Below are positions 48,201 to 58,700 of a DNA stretch of 64,000 bases, piece after piece. The stretch is from contig KB309274.1 of the NCBI GenBank assembly GCA_000328365.1, positions 81,896-145,895 on the forward strand. The letters run 5' to 3'. The translations under genes and the position numbers were made by a program. The notes beneath the pieces are model-generated. The model was not told the origin of the DNA. It made no database searches and saw only the letters and a program-made list of their open reading frames with translations. Numbering within the stretch: the stretch's first letter is position 1; the number at the start of each line of letters is the position of its first letter. The stretch is from Capitella teleta (taxonomy: Eukaryota > Annelida > Polychaeta > Capitellidae).

Positions 48201-48930
48201 CGCTGGACGAGGAAATTGAGCACACCGTTGATGCTATACTTGAGCTCATAGCTATTCGTGAAGGCTCCCTGGATTGTATTTTATCCCGCATGGAGATTTC
48301 GCGTTTACTAATTACTTTATGTACAGATTAATTTTCTACTGGTCAGTTATTTGTTTCTCTTCTTGTTTCTTTTTATTTTTTCCACCTTCCTGTTCAAATG
48401 ATCCTCATGTTCAAATTACATGTTTAAAAACATGTGAATAAATGGTATATATATAACGCCCATGGCCTGATCGGATATCGAACCCGGGACCTCGACCCCA
48501 ACGGTCGGCATTGGACTGTAGTCAGCGGATTAACCCACTGAGCTATCCGGTGCCCCTTGCTGACGTCAATAACATTAGACTGATATGAGCAATCTTGCAA
48601 TGTTCGACAAAATGTAACCGACGATCATCCTGAATCCTTATTTGTATTTGTGCGCGGACACCACCGGGTTTATCTTATATTATCTCCCTTTTACAGGCCA
48701 AGAAGGTGGCATGGGCCCCGAGTGTAGCTTTCAGCATTTGCGCGCTTGTGACCGGAGTATTGGCTCTTCTTCTGCCAGAGACGTTAAACAGACCACTTCC
48801 TGAGACGATTGAAGAAATCGAATCGTGGACCAGACATGCTCCAAAGGTTGACGAAATCAACCACCAAACGAAAAACACGATAGTCCGAGATAAAAACGGA
48901 TTGAAATCGAACGAAGAAACACCCCTGTGA
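36151..48930 (+). CDS. SLC22A: SLC22-family organic ion transporter with alternative first exons
   Basis: One of several 127-nt first exons (36151-36277, 41326-41452, 42107-42233) joins in phase 1 to common exons 45532-45731, 45789-46019, 46067-46263, 46310-46639, 46695-46829, 46962-47047, 47098-47221, 47281-47353, 48697-48930, giving about 578 aa. Family marks: MDVDEAL start, TM1 with a Cys-Trp pair, extracellular loop with Cys and N-x-T sites, WNLVCDKNYL, the major-facilitator motif ADRFGRKKVHLG, WFLPESIPWLVANGR, NFFLSGFVEAPAY and APELYPTNLRN. SLC22 proteins move organic cations, anions or zwitterions across the plasma membrane; the substrate here cannot be told. The last intron (47354-48696) holds a SINE with a LINE inside it. 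Confidence 0.94.
36278..37504. other. SLC22 intron DNA between first exon 1a and the TTAA element
   Basis: A C-run followed by an A-rich run lies at about 36646-36695. No further exon seen. Confidence 0.45.
37505..38215. mobile_element. TTAA-flanked TIR element (MITE-like)
   Basis: TTAA at 37505-37508 and at 38212-38215 flank about 703 bp whose ends are inverted: AGGGAGGGAGAACT at the left, and AGGGATGGGGAACT as the reverse complement of the right end. TTAA targets are used by piggyBac and Kolobok. No transposase frame is seen. An internal inverted pair (GATTGGCTGA ... CCAATCAGCC) lies near 37957-38010. Confidence 0.7.
38216..40279. other. SLC22 intron DNA without a supported exon
   Basis: It includes an A-run at 38574-38597 and a C-run at about 39419-39427. 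Nothing coding recognised. Confidence 0.45.
40280..40403 (+). pseudogene. Decayed SLC22 first exon 1b
   Basis: The start (GGGGTCGGCAAAGATGGACG...) is almost identical to that of exon 1c at 41310, giving MDVDEALTALRRYGKWQMLLY. The second half, with the TM1 Cys-Trp pair, is collapsed and no gt donor follows TTCATT. It is a partial duplicate of exon 1c that can no longer splice in the same way. Confidence 0.75.
40653..41022 (-). mobile_element. tRNA-derived SINE, copy 1
   Basis: Read on the minus strand it starts GGGGCATAGCTCACTGGGTT, like a tRNA A box. A B-box-like GGGTTCGAGACC lies about 60 bp on, followed by a ~240-bp body ending near CCCCATCACG. Imperfect 12-bp target duplications TCATTtCCATAC and TCATTcCCATAC flank it. 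Related copies are at 47579-48569 and 51931-52305, all on the same strand. Confidence 0.85.
41326..41452 (+). CDS. SLC22 alternative first exon 1c
   Basis: 127 nt, MDVDEALTALGRYGKWQML..., with CWQMMSIVF in TM1, ending TTC ATT G|gtgagt in phase 1. Confidence 0.85.
42107..42233 (+). CDS. SLC22 alternative first exon 1d
   Basis: 127 nt, MEVDEALTKLGNFGRWHVI..., with CWQMMCIVF, ending TTT GAA G|gtgagt in phase 1. Closest to the common exons (3.3 kb away). Confidence 0.85.
42234..42947. other. SLC22 intron DNA, no supported exon
   Basis: A/T-rich; no recognised repeat apart from short A-runs. Confidence 0.4.
42948..43269. repeat. Imperfect-TIR repeat of ~320 bp
   Basis: The left end AGGGGATGGGGTC..TAGGCC and the reverse complement of the right end AGGGGAACGGCTC..TAAGCC match at about 26 of 36 positions, followed in both by AATG.TCACAAG. 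Repeated phrases (CGGACTTGTGAGCATTCGG) lie inside. Probably a non-autonomous DNA element; family unknown. Confidence 0.55.
43270..44445. other. SLC22 intron DNA, no supported exon
   Basis: It contains TA microsatellites and an A-run at 44220-44238. Confidence 0.4.
44446..44552. repeat. 22-bp tandem repeat, about five units
   Basis: Units of the form ATGCATTTAAATATCATGCA plus two A's, nearly identical. Each contains TTTAAA and ATGCAAA (octamer-like) words. Confidence 0.9.
44553..45531. other. SLC22 intron DNA just before the common exons
   Basis: Frames at 44571-45099 show no family features. Confidence 0.4.
47579..48569 (-). mobile_element. tRNA-derived SINE, copy 2, split by a LINE
   Basis: Perfect 13-bp target duplications TTGCTGACGTCAA lie at 47579-47591 and 48557-48569. 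The SINE tRNA-like head is at about 48460-48556 and its body at about 47598-47830; a LINE fragment sits between. It lies in the last SLC22 intron. Confidence 0.88.
47831..48459 (+). mobile_element. LINE 3' end nested inside the SINE
   Basis: An open frame of roughly 165 codons reads FYGYQFFDLSIRGLQPLYVA, then WKKSIRRVFRLHPRTRSRYV, DRLLGQPDLRIDLMHRFAKF, with a stop at about 48331, ~130 bp of 3' UTR and a TATATATA tail. This is the segment C-terminal to a non-LTR reverse transcriptase (W-R..RR.L.L.P.TR....L). It is 5'-truncated but its surviving frame is undamaged, so the insertion is fairly recent and postdates the SINE. No long target duplication is visible. Confidence 0.8.
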
Positions 48931-49713
48931 AAATTGTCATTCCCAATCCACTCAACCCAAACCTGGTTCAAAAGCTGTAATTTCAAAGATTTCCCCAGTA
49001 TTTTTACTTTTTGTGTCCAATTTCCAGTTTCTCTTTTCTTAATTGGCAGAGCCACTCTCATACTTCTCATTATAAACTCATTCTAGCTCTAATTTATCTA
49101 AACTTCATACCTTTCAGCGACAATTTCCATTAGATTATGAGCAGCAGCGGTTTTGACTTGGTCGACTGCCCCGAACAACCAACTACCTTCGTAACTAAGA
49201 TAAGATATAGTGCAATATGGTGTTACAACGATGCTTACTGTGGCGTTCGTGTGTTGCGCCAGTAATGCGCTATTCAATAATGTGCATTATAGATATATTA
49301 TTATAACAATACTTAAGATTACTATGTAAAATCTATTAGCTACCAAGCAGGCGTATTTTGCTGATGTTTAGTAATTGTGAATAAAACTTTATATGTGTAT
49401 AGCAAATTAATTGGCTGTGGTTGTGAACGTAACACAACTATTATAAATTGTACCATAATTATCGCACAGAAAGCACATACCATACATAAAACAACGTTGG
49501 TCAACATTACACCCCTGCCTGAAAAGGACAAGGATGTCTATATCATGTCATTTTTTCATTGTATGACAATTGATGTACCCCTATCCAATGATGGATTGGA
49601 AAATTGAACAAAGAGACTAGCGAAGAGGCATAGCTCCAAATGATCAACCAGAATATCTGAGGAGCAATATAACTTGTTTTATTATTTTTATTGCTAACAC
49701 AAACAATACTTCT
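48931..49713. other. Convergent 3' ends of SLC22 and ATR
   Basis: SLC22 and ATR run tail to tail. AATAAA at about 49380 could serve SLC22, and TTTATT at about 49678 (AATAAA on the minus strand) could serve ATR. Confidence 0.5.
49678..49683 (-). terminator. Probable ATR polyadenylation signal
   Basis: TTTATT on the plus strand (AATAAA on the minus strand) about 31 nt past the ATR stop. Confidence 0.45.
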
Positions 49714-52700
49714 TCACATGTAGGCGGACCATCCAATGTACATACAGCATAGATTTTTTTCATCTGTCGCTTCCTGTGAACAAAAAATACATGTGTACAA
49801 AGTGTACAAATAAGAATTGCTTCGGATTAAGACTATCCATGCAACTATATAGTTCTAGTACTGACAGAAATAGCAGATATTGTTGATATAGAATAAAGAC
49901 ATTTTAATCGAGAATTAGAATAAAAATTTGCACTTTGATATATTTATAGAACATCCTAAAATATGAGGTTAGTGATGCTCCCAAGGGACCATAACTGTTG
50001 CTATTACAAGCGGAGGGTGAATTGTGAACTTTCTGAAAATTCCAAAATCTATGTGTGGATATCAATTAAATCCCAAGACAGGACCAGAAAATGCCAAGGG
50101 CTTTTTGTTCACCTTAATGAGATGTTTGCAATGACCATCAACTGATAGGGGGAGACCCCATGGTTTTGTTTTGTTCTTCAATTTCCCCTTCAATCTGGCT
50201 TCAATATTGTTCACATGTGTCTGAGCCTAAAAGAAAAAAAAACAGAAAAAAAAAAGTTTAAATCAATAATGCATTGAGAGGTGGGAAGCACATGTGACAA
50301 ACCTTTTCATTTTTTATTTCTCCAGATTCATTTGATTTCCCTCGAGCCGGTTTGTTCCATTCCACCAGCGGATCGTAAATAAATGTCTTCAAGACACTAA
50401 AAAGCAGGAAATAATAATACGCAGGATCAGAATTTAGCTCGTAATTATTTCAATGAGTTCACCTCATGAGCGGATCGTTTTGATCTCGCATAACCCGCAT
50501 TGTCACTTCACATGACCTTCGGAAGATTCCTTCTGTCTTCAATGGACCCTGATGAATTAACAAATAAATTATAATATGGATAATTAATCAATCAAAACTG
50601 CATACCATGGCTTCCACCATGTTGTGTGTCAATCGGAATGGAACCACCTCAGGATATTCAAAAGTCTCTCCCTTATTGAAGAGGCAGTTGAAATCAACAT
50701 GAACACAGTCTCCTGATGTGGCGTCAACATTGAAGTTCTCGCCATGGCGATCGCCCAAGCCAAGGATATACCCGGCTAATGACATCACAGCCGTCGTGCG
50801 ACAATATGACAAGCGTGCATTGTACCTGATGAGACATTCAAATTATGAGCTTTATGAAGTATACACAGTGTATGCATACCAAGATGTAGGATCGGGGAAT
50901 GTTTGCAAGAACCATTCGCTGAAAACAGCTGGATGACGAACTAACAGCTTGTTCTTGAACACAGACAACTTCTGGCTGTAACATGGCCAAGATTTAACAA
51001 CTCATTTTATGCACTGAGTAAAAAAGATTACTTACTCAATAGAAGCATCAGGAGGCAGCTGCATTTGTTTCAGTTCACTACCAGGAGTGTATAACCCACG
51101 CTCTTTGTAAATCTTCAACAAGATGTTACGCAAACCATGTACATGGTTGACCCACTCCAAAATGCCGCATTCTTCATTCAAGGGAATCACAGAGTATGTT
51201 CTGATGTAAAGACCTCGACGTCTCGCTTCCGCATCTTTCCGTAAGCATTTGTTTATGAGGCCATTAAACTCCATTAAACGAGCATCTTTCCTGAGGTCAT
51301 CCTGTCAGTAATAAATTATTCAATTCAATGTTGACAAATGAGAACTATCAGACCTTAGGTTTACAGAGAACAATGTACAGCCTGCCATCGCTGCCTCGGA
51401 GTGTTAACTTTTTCGGTTTTTGCAACGATGGTAAAATCTCAACCTACAACAAAATACATGATTAGTGGGTTAAAAATAATTGGTTATGACATACAGTGTC
51501 CTCAATTCCGCTGATGAACAACTGGTTGCTTGGAAAAGGATCATGTGACCCCGTTGGCATGGCAACTACAGGTAGTGTGGGGGTCATGAGACGCTCCAAT
51601 GGAATGAGAATTTGGCTGAAGTGGCTGAAAGGGAAATTGATGACAGGATGTTTCAGGGAGAATCTCAGCCTCTTACTTGTCTTCTACGAGGCGTAATAGT
51701 GGTTTGAAATGATGGCTAATTGATAGGGTATTCCTGCCTATCTCGTAAGGCTTGTTACATAAATCCAAAAGCTTCTCCGTCAATTTGGTAGAGTCCTTGA
51801 ATATGGAGATAAAGCTGTCAAGGGTATGCAGTGAAATCCTCAAACAAAGAGAAGGTTATAACCAATACTAATTTTAGTATAATAGTTATAATTACTCTAT
51901 TCTCTAACACGGTTGATCAATTTTCATGTATGTTGATTCCTGAAGAGTGATGAGTGATGGGGTTTTACGGCTCCACCCAATCCGATCATACGGGCGCCAG
52001 AACAGAAGGCCCGGGACCGGGGTTTCCCCCTACTCTTATCGATAAATCCCAAGGGTTCTTTATCCTGCATACCACCATAGACAGTAGTACACAGCGCCCG
52101 GCCTTGTTACGCAGTTGGGCAGCACTGCAGAGTCACCGAAGGATTACAATTATAACGGATTACAATTATAACTCACAATCATAACGCCCGTGGCCTGGTC
52201 GAGTGATCGAGTCTCGAACCCGGGACCTCGACCCCCACGGTTGGCATTGGATTGTAGTCAGCGGTTTAACACACTGAGCTATCCGGTGCCCCTGTTGATT
52301 CCTGATGTATTCTAGATATGACAACCATTTATACAAACTGCAATTGAATTTAATAAAACTTCAGACAACCATAAATCACAATGCAATAGAAGTAAATGAT
52401 TTATTTGCAGGTAAAAAGATAACAGAAATATATATTTAAAGAGTTGCAATGTAAGAAATCATAAATATAATGGCACCAATCAGCCAAGGTTGGCCGCAAA
52501 AAAAAAGAAAAAGAATTCTTGACTGAAAATAAAAATACTAAACAATGGAATTACAGGTTGTTACAATATTAGAAACACAACATCAGAGCAGAGGAAGGTA
52601 TTGCTTCCCATTTGTGAGAAAAGCCCGAGCATCAGAGCTGATTTCGACGTAGAAGTGTGAAACCGAAAGACAGCCTGCACTGTATGCGCATTTATCTTTA

Positions 52701-55700
52701 CAACATTGCCATTTTTTTCCACTGAGAGCTCGGTAATGAAAACGGCAAACAGCATCTTCATGGTTGAATACTTTGCGACACAGAACACAGTAGTGTTGAG
52801 TGACTTCTGGCTTAAGATTCGACCGATTTCTGTCAATGTTGAGAGGCGCAACAGTGATGGTGGGCAGCGGCTGACATGTCTTCTGTTTACCACCGAACTT
52901 AGCTGAAACAGAATCAAGCATTTCCTTTGCTTTCTTGGTTCTGGTTAACTTCTTGATGAGTAAATCCTGTTGGCGCAGATCAAAAATCAAGCGATCTCTT
53001 TCTCTCGTTAGACTTGTGACTTTATCCGTAAGATAACTACACTGGACTTTATTTTGAGCAAGTTCTTTTTTCAGTTTATCAGTTTCTTTCTTCTGACCGC
53101 TGCCACCGCTAGCTAACTGTCTGATTCGTTGTGACACCTGTCGCTCATCAGCTCCTGCATGCAATCCTAGCTTTTCCTTCAATTTAACTTCCCTGGCGAG
53201 CACCTCCTCCAATTCTTCTTGGGTTTCAATCAACCATTCATTTGCTCCTTCTAAGTCTTTCTCAAGCTGAGCAACCTGAGTTTCTGCTGCTTCCAACTTG
53301 TCTTCAATCTCTGCATACTCAGCAGATGATGTTGACACAGGTGAACGAGGCATTTCGTTTCTCTGCATATCATCTAACTGACTGATGATCAACAAATATT
53401 GCCTGTTCAATTCTTGCAAGGATTCATTATCCGCCTGGCACTTCTCCATGCTGCTTTTCAGGTGATCATACTGCTGACCGGTTTTCTTGATAGTCAGGTC
53501 CTTCTGTTTTATCATCTGTCGCAAATCATCATCAGAGCTGAAACGTCCGGTCTGACAACCATCTGAAGGTCGAGAAATTGGTCGCGGAGTATTCCCTCTA
53601 AGTTGATCAATTTCTGACTGAAGACATGTGACTTTTTCTTGATTCTCTTCAACATCCTTCATATAAAAATCCAATTTAACGAGAAGATCTTCTATATCTT
53701 GCTCCTTGTGTTGAATTTCACTCTCCTTAAGATGAATATCATTCAACAATCGTTGATTTTTTTCTTGTTCACAAATGAAATCCTCATACATCACCAGCTC
53801 ATCTTGAAAAAGCTGAATGTCATTTGAAGTAAGTTTCCTCGAACTGTGGAAATGATGGACGAGAAAATCCTTGACACGCTCCCTCTCATGTGAGAAAGCG
53901 CCCCCTGGAGGAGAAAAAATAGAAAACATGACAGTCCTAATAGGGATAATCAAATTGTGAATTTCAGATGATTTACTTCTGCTTATAGAATGCAGTGATT
54001 TGAGAAGATCAGATGCTAAATGGTGTTGGCTGGTGTCCTTCATCACTTGCAAGAAATCATCAAAACAAGATGGGCTTCTCTTCTTCAGAAAATGAACCAA
54101 CTCCATCACGCGACTGCTCGCTGAATTTTTACACTGTGGAAAGAAAAGCAATGGAAACTCTATTACTAGAATATTCATCATCTTAAGAGAGTTGACAATC
54201 TGGATCGATGAGGTCAATTATTGAATTTGCTATTGCTGAATAGAGGACTTCAAGGAGGCGCCATGTATAGAAATAAATTGATGGCACTTAAAACAAAGAA
54301 ACAAGGAAGTATGTCATAAATCCCTAATATTTATCTGCATTGGAACAAAGAAAGAAGGAAGTATGTCATAAATCCCTAATATTAATATTCAATTTTTTTT
54401 TTTTACGATTTAACAGTTGCTCAGTTACCAATGTTAAAAGGTCCTTGAAAAAAAGCCTCAAGAGTCTCAAACAGATTGCTTCATGCCAGACTAAATAAAT
54501 GATCAACTTCAGAGGTTAATTATCAAGCATCCACATAATCCTTGGTTCAAAATTAGACCAAGCTTTGTAAGATTATACAGCTTCAAGCATACATGTACAT
54601 GGCACAAAAAAAAGAGAAAGGATATCCTCAACTAAGAGAAGCTTGAGTTTGAATCTGAGAGGATTTAGGCACCAGAACTCTGATTGTTAAATCCCAAGTG
54701 TTCTCAACATTCCAGAGAGTCAGTTTGCAGTCAGACAGCCTAACAGACTGTTCTGTTCAGCACTGCATTGAAGCTATATCAAACCCCTGACTCAAACTAA
54801 AAGGATAAACCCAATTAGATAAAATATTGACCAACCTTAACAGCATCCACCATATTCGCATTGAAAATCTGATGCTGAATCAATCCAGCATAAAACATGT
54901 CATTCAAAACAAGATTCTGCTGCAAATGATGAAGATTATCGTCCAACGCCCTTTTCTGGTGTTTCTCCATATCTTGATGTTATCTTGTTCAATATTAATT
55001 AATCTGATACATAACACGTCTTGAGTAATCGCGAAAATTTATCCGACTGAAGTCAATTCTCTTTTATATATAGTGTTGATACGGTGATAGTCAAATCGCG
55101 ATACTTAAAAATCAACATTACTTCTGACAAAGAGTACGTATCATGTCCACAGTATATAACCATTAATATATTTATATATAATCAAATACCATTTCATCCA
55201 TGTCAAGTAAACAAAGCCTGGCTAACTATAATATTTAGTCACAACTTCAAAATACACAAAGCTTGACTATACTCAATAGCAAATGTATTCGAGAGGCTGT
55301 AAGATAAGACACAGTTCTGTTAAGCAGACTTCTTAACAGATCAATATCGGCTTCTTGTCATGCTCACAGACATTAAGCAAATACAGATAGATCGACACAA
55401 CATTCTAAGACAGAATTTTGATAGGGAAACAACGGTTAAAAAAGCTCACATTGAGGAACTTGCTGAGTCCTCGGTTGATCGTTTTAGCCAAATTGAAGAT
55501 CTCCTGGCATCGCTTTATTCGCATGGGGAACGAGGACTTGAATGAAAATTAAATTCATAAAATCCGTGAATTTCCAATTTGGCCAGTTTACCTTTGAAAC
55601 GGCCATCAACATCCACATAGTTTGTTGAGGGAATGCCACCAATAACTGACCAATGATTTGCTGAGGGAAACACATATGATCAGATGGGGAATTGGAGGGG

Positions 55701-58700
55701 AGGGGGGAGGGTACTTTGAGTTGGTAGAAAACATCAGCATCCGTGTGACAAATACGAGAAGTGAGTTGAGGTAGAGCGGTGAGGAATTGATAGGGAGATA
55801 ACTTCTGACTGAAATGGGACATCAGCTGCAGAAAAGAAAAATTACCACAAATCATGAATTAAATTTAGGGCCACAAAAAGGCGGATATGAGTTCTACAGA
55901 GTTAAAGCCAAAATGCTCAGACTAGCTGAAATAGTAAGCAAGGGATAGCAGTACGGAGCTTAAGGGCTCTACAATTCACGGGACCAAGTTAATGGGTGGC
56001 AATAGTATTAGATTAATTGATCAATAGAATGAGAGCTCACCTTGTTCAGCCTCTTGAGTGTTGCGCGCACCATTTGTTTTGAAGTTTCACTGCTTCTGTG
56101 TGTCGACTCCTCTGATCCAAAATCGAGCCACAGGGAAAGCATGCGGGGCATCGATTGGTAAATGAACTGATTGCCGTATTGGAGTGACATTCCAAAGTGA
56201 TTCACAACTTGAATTACAAACTCACTGAAAAGCAACACAGTTCGGTTTGTTACGTGTCCATGCAGAATTTGCAATCTAACTTGGAAATTGTTGTATTTAT
56301 TTGCAAAAGAGCAGAAAGGATGAAAAAATTATGATACTACTTAAACATTAAATCACAGAAGATTAACAATTTAAATGCACCGACTGACCTCTGCTGCTCA
56401 GGGGCACCAATGGCGCTCATCATTTTGTCGTAGTACTTGGCTGTATGGAAATGAACATCTTCCCATTTCTCATGAATATTCTTAACTTCACGATACATGA
56501 GAACAATCGTGTTGCTCTCACAACTGGCCGTCTCTTCGTAATATCTCGCCAATTGCAGCAAAACCTGCCAACAACATTCGCGATAATAAAATAAAATGAA
56601 GAACAAATTAACCCCAACCCGAGCGCATAAAATCCTCTTTTGAGTATATTCCTCGCATTCATTTCCTTTTTCCCTCAAATCCGTCCGATTTGGAAAATGT
56701 TCTTGGAGAGATTTCTCAAGACAGGACTGAGCTTGGTCATGCTCTCCCTTCACAAGGAATAAGATTAATCCTCTCAAGAATCAACCAGGAGAATAAGCCT
56801 CACCCTATCCCAGAACCATTTCGCTTTTTCAAGGCTGAATTCCGCTGTTTGAAATTGATTGGCGCTCAACAGAGAACTATGTGCAGTCTGGAGCAACCCG
56901 CTCCTAAATATCAGGACACTGATTAAAACAACTTCTTCTCTTTAAACTTAAGCACATACTTTCTTGCAATTTTAGCCGACTGCAGCCAGCATTGGCCGAT
57001 GTGTCGCTGAGCTGTAACTGAATCAGCCAGGCTGAGTAAAACCCGGCGTAAATTCAAAATTGGTTCTTGAGTTCGATATGCAGCTTGTGTGATCTGTAGA
57101 CGGTCGTGCCAAACATTCTGCAGAGCATGAATGCTGGATCTGACCCCGATCTCTTTGCTTTTCCAGTGCATTAAGGTCACAGCTGCATGCTGAACCTCAC
57201 TCAACATGTGTAAACTGTAATAAATCAAGTAATTAACGTACTTGTAGAATATTATTCCTACCGTGTGATGTATTTGTAACCTCGATGGTATGATCCTGCT
57301 TCCATGCTGGCGGCTGACAAAGGAATCATCAAATCGTTCCGAACGACCTCTAATTGGCGAATGAACGTCTCCTCATCCTAATAAACTAATGAGCGTAATT
57401 ATTCATTTAACTAATTGCAATTACCCTTGATTTGACTGCTAGCAGGAGTTGGCCTATACCAACGTTCCAATCTCTTGAGTGGGTCTCCTTAAAATGTAAT
57501 TAGATTAAAAATTGTTGAAGCTGAAATTTCACTCACAGTTTTCAAGTACATATTAAGGTCATCCCATTGACCTAATTTCCAGGATGCTTCAACTCGGAAA
57601 GCGTTGAGACAATTACTCCATGAGGACCTTGATGAATATTCATAACATGCTAATGAATATTCATGAGTGAACTCACTGGCCAGCTAAAACTCCGTTGCAC
57701 AAATCAAGAGCTGATTGCAGTTCTCCCAGGGCGAGCCGACACTTCAGTAACCCTTGCCGCAGACTGAGGTCAAGAGGTCGTAGCTGTATAGCTTGGTCAT
57801 AGCACATGGATGCATCTGTCAGCTGCCCTGAGCTTTCGTACGTCAGGATCTGTTCATCGAGGGAAGGGGTGGAAACCTTCAGAGCCATGACCCCTGCGAC
57901 CCCATCGACCTCTTCTAGAGCCACGTACAACTTCTGCAGGAAGTCCAAGTGCTGGTTTGACGGAGGCACCGACTGACTCCCTTGTGTGAGCCTCATGTGA
58001 CGCTCCCAGTGGCGGAGGGAGCGAGTGAACGCTCCGCATCTGTAACTAGCGTACGCGAGGATATCCTGAGGCACTCCACCCAGAAAGCATTCAATGCGCT
58101 GATGCTCAGCATCAGCTGATAACTTCTGTGCTAAATGAGTAAATTAACGAGTCAACTCTGAATAAACGAGCTAATAAAGTTACCATAGCCTGCATGACGT
58201 CGTGTTGCCTTTGCTGAATGCAGCATGATGCGATGGTGCATCCACTTCTGCAGATGATCCAAAACTGAAAACACAGTCTGCGCTGCCATGTGGCTGAGGT
58301 CAGAGGGCGCAGCTGAGGGGTCAGATGTCAGCTGTGAAGGAGCATCTGGCAGCTGCAACTGCTGCAACACTGCTAACACTTCTTCGCTGATCTGAAGTCA
58401 GAATGACATTTTTGGAATTTGATAAGAATTGTTTTATAATAACCTGATCTCGATCAGCATCTGCTCCTTCTGTTAAGACGTGAACAATTACGTACGGTAA
58501 AAGGTACAATGCCACTTGGCTGTCGTTTCGGATGACTCCACGGCTGCAGTCAAACACCCGCTTGACTTTCTCCTCTCGAATCTAATTTAATTATTTTCTG
58601 CACTTCTTGAACCCTCCAAAGTTCACTGACCTTTGAACTGAGGTAGCCGGTCAAGGTACACACCCAGGTGGAGAAATTGGTTCCCTTTCTGCTCAGGTAG

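Noticed and set aside
55360-55545. Plus-strand frame [14 protein letters not shown]...
   Set aside because: Antisense to the ATR exon at 55450-55536, which matches ATR residue by residue.
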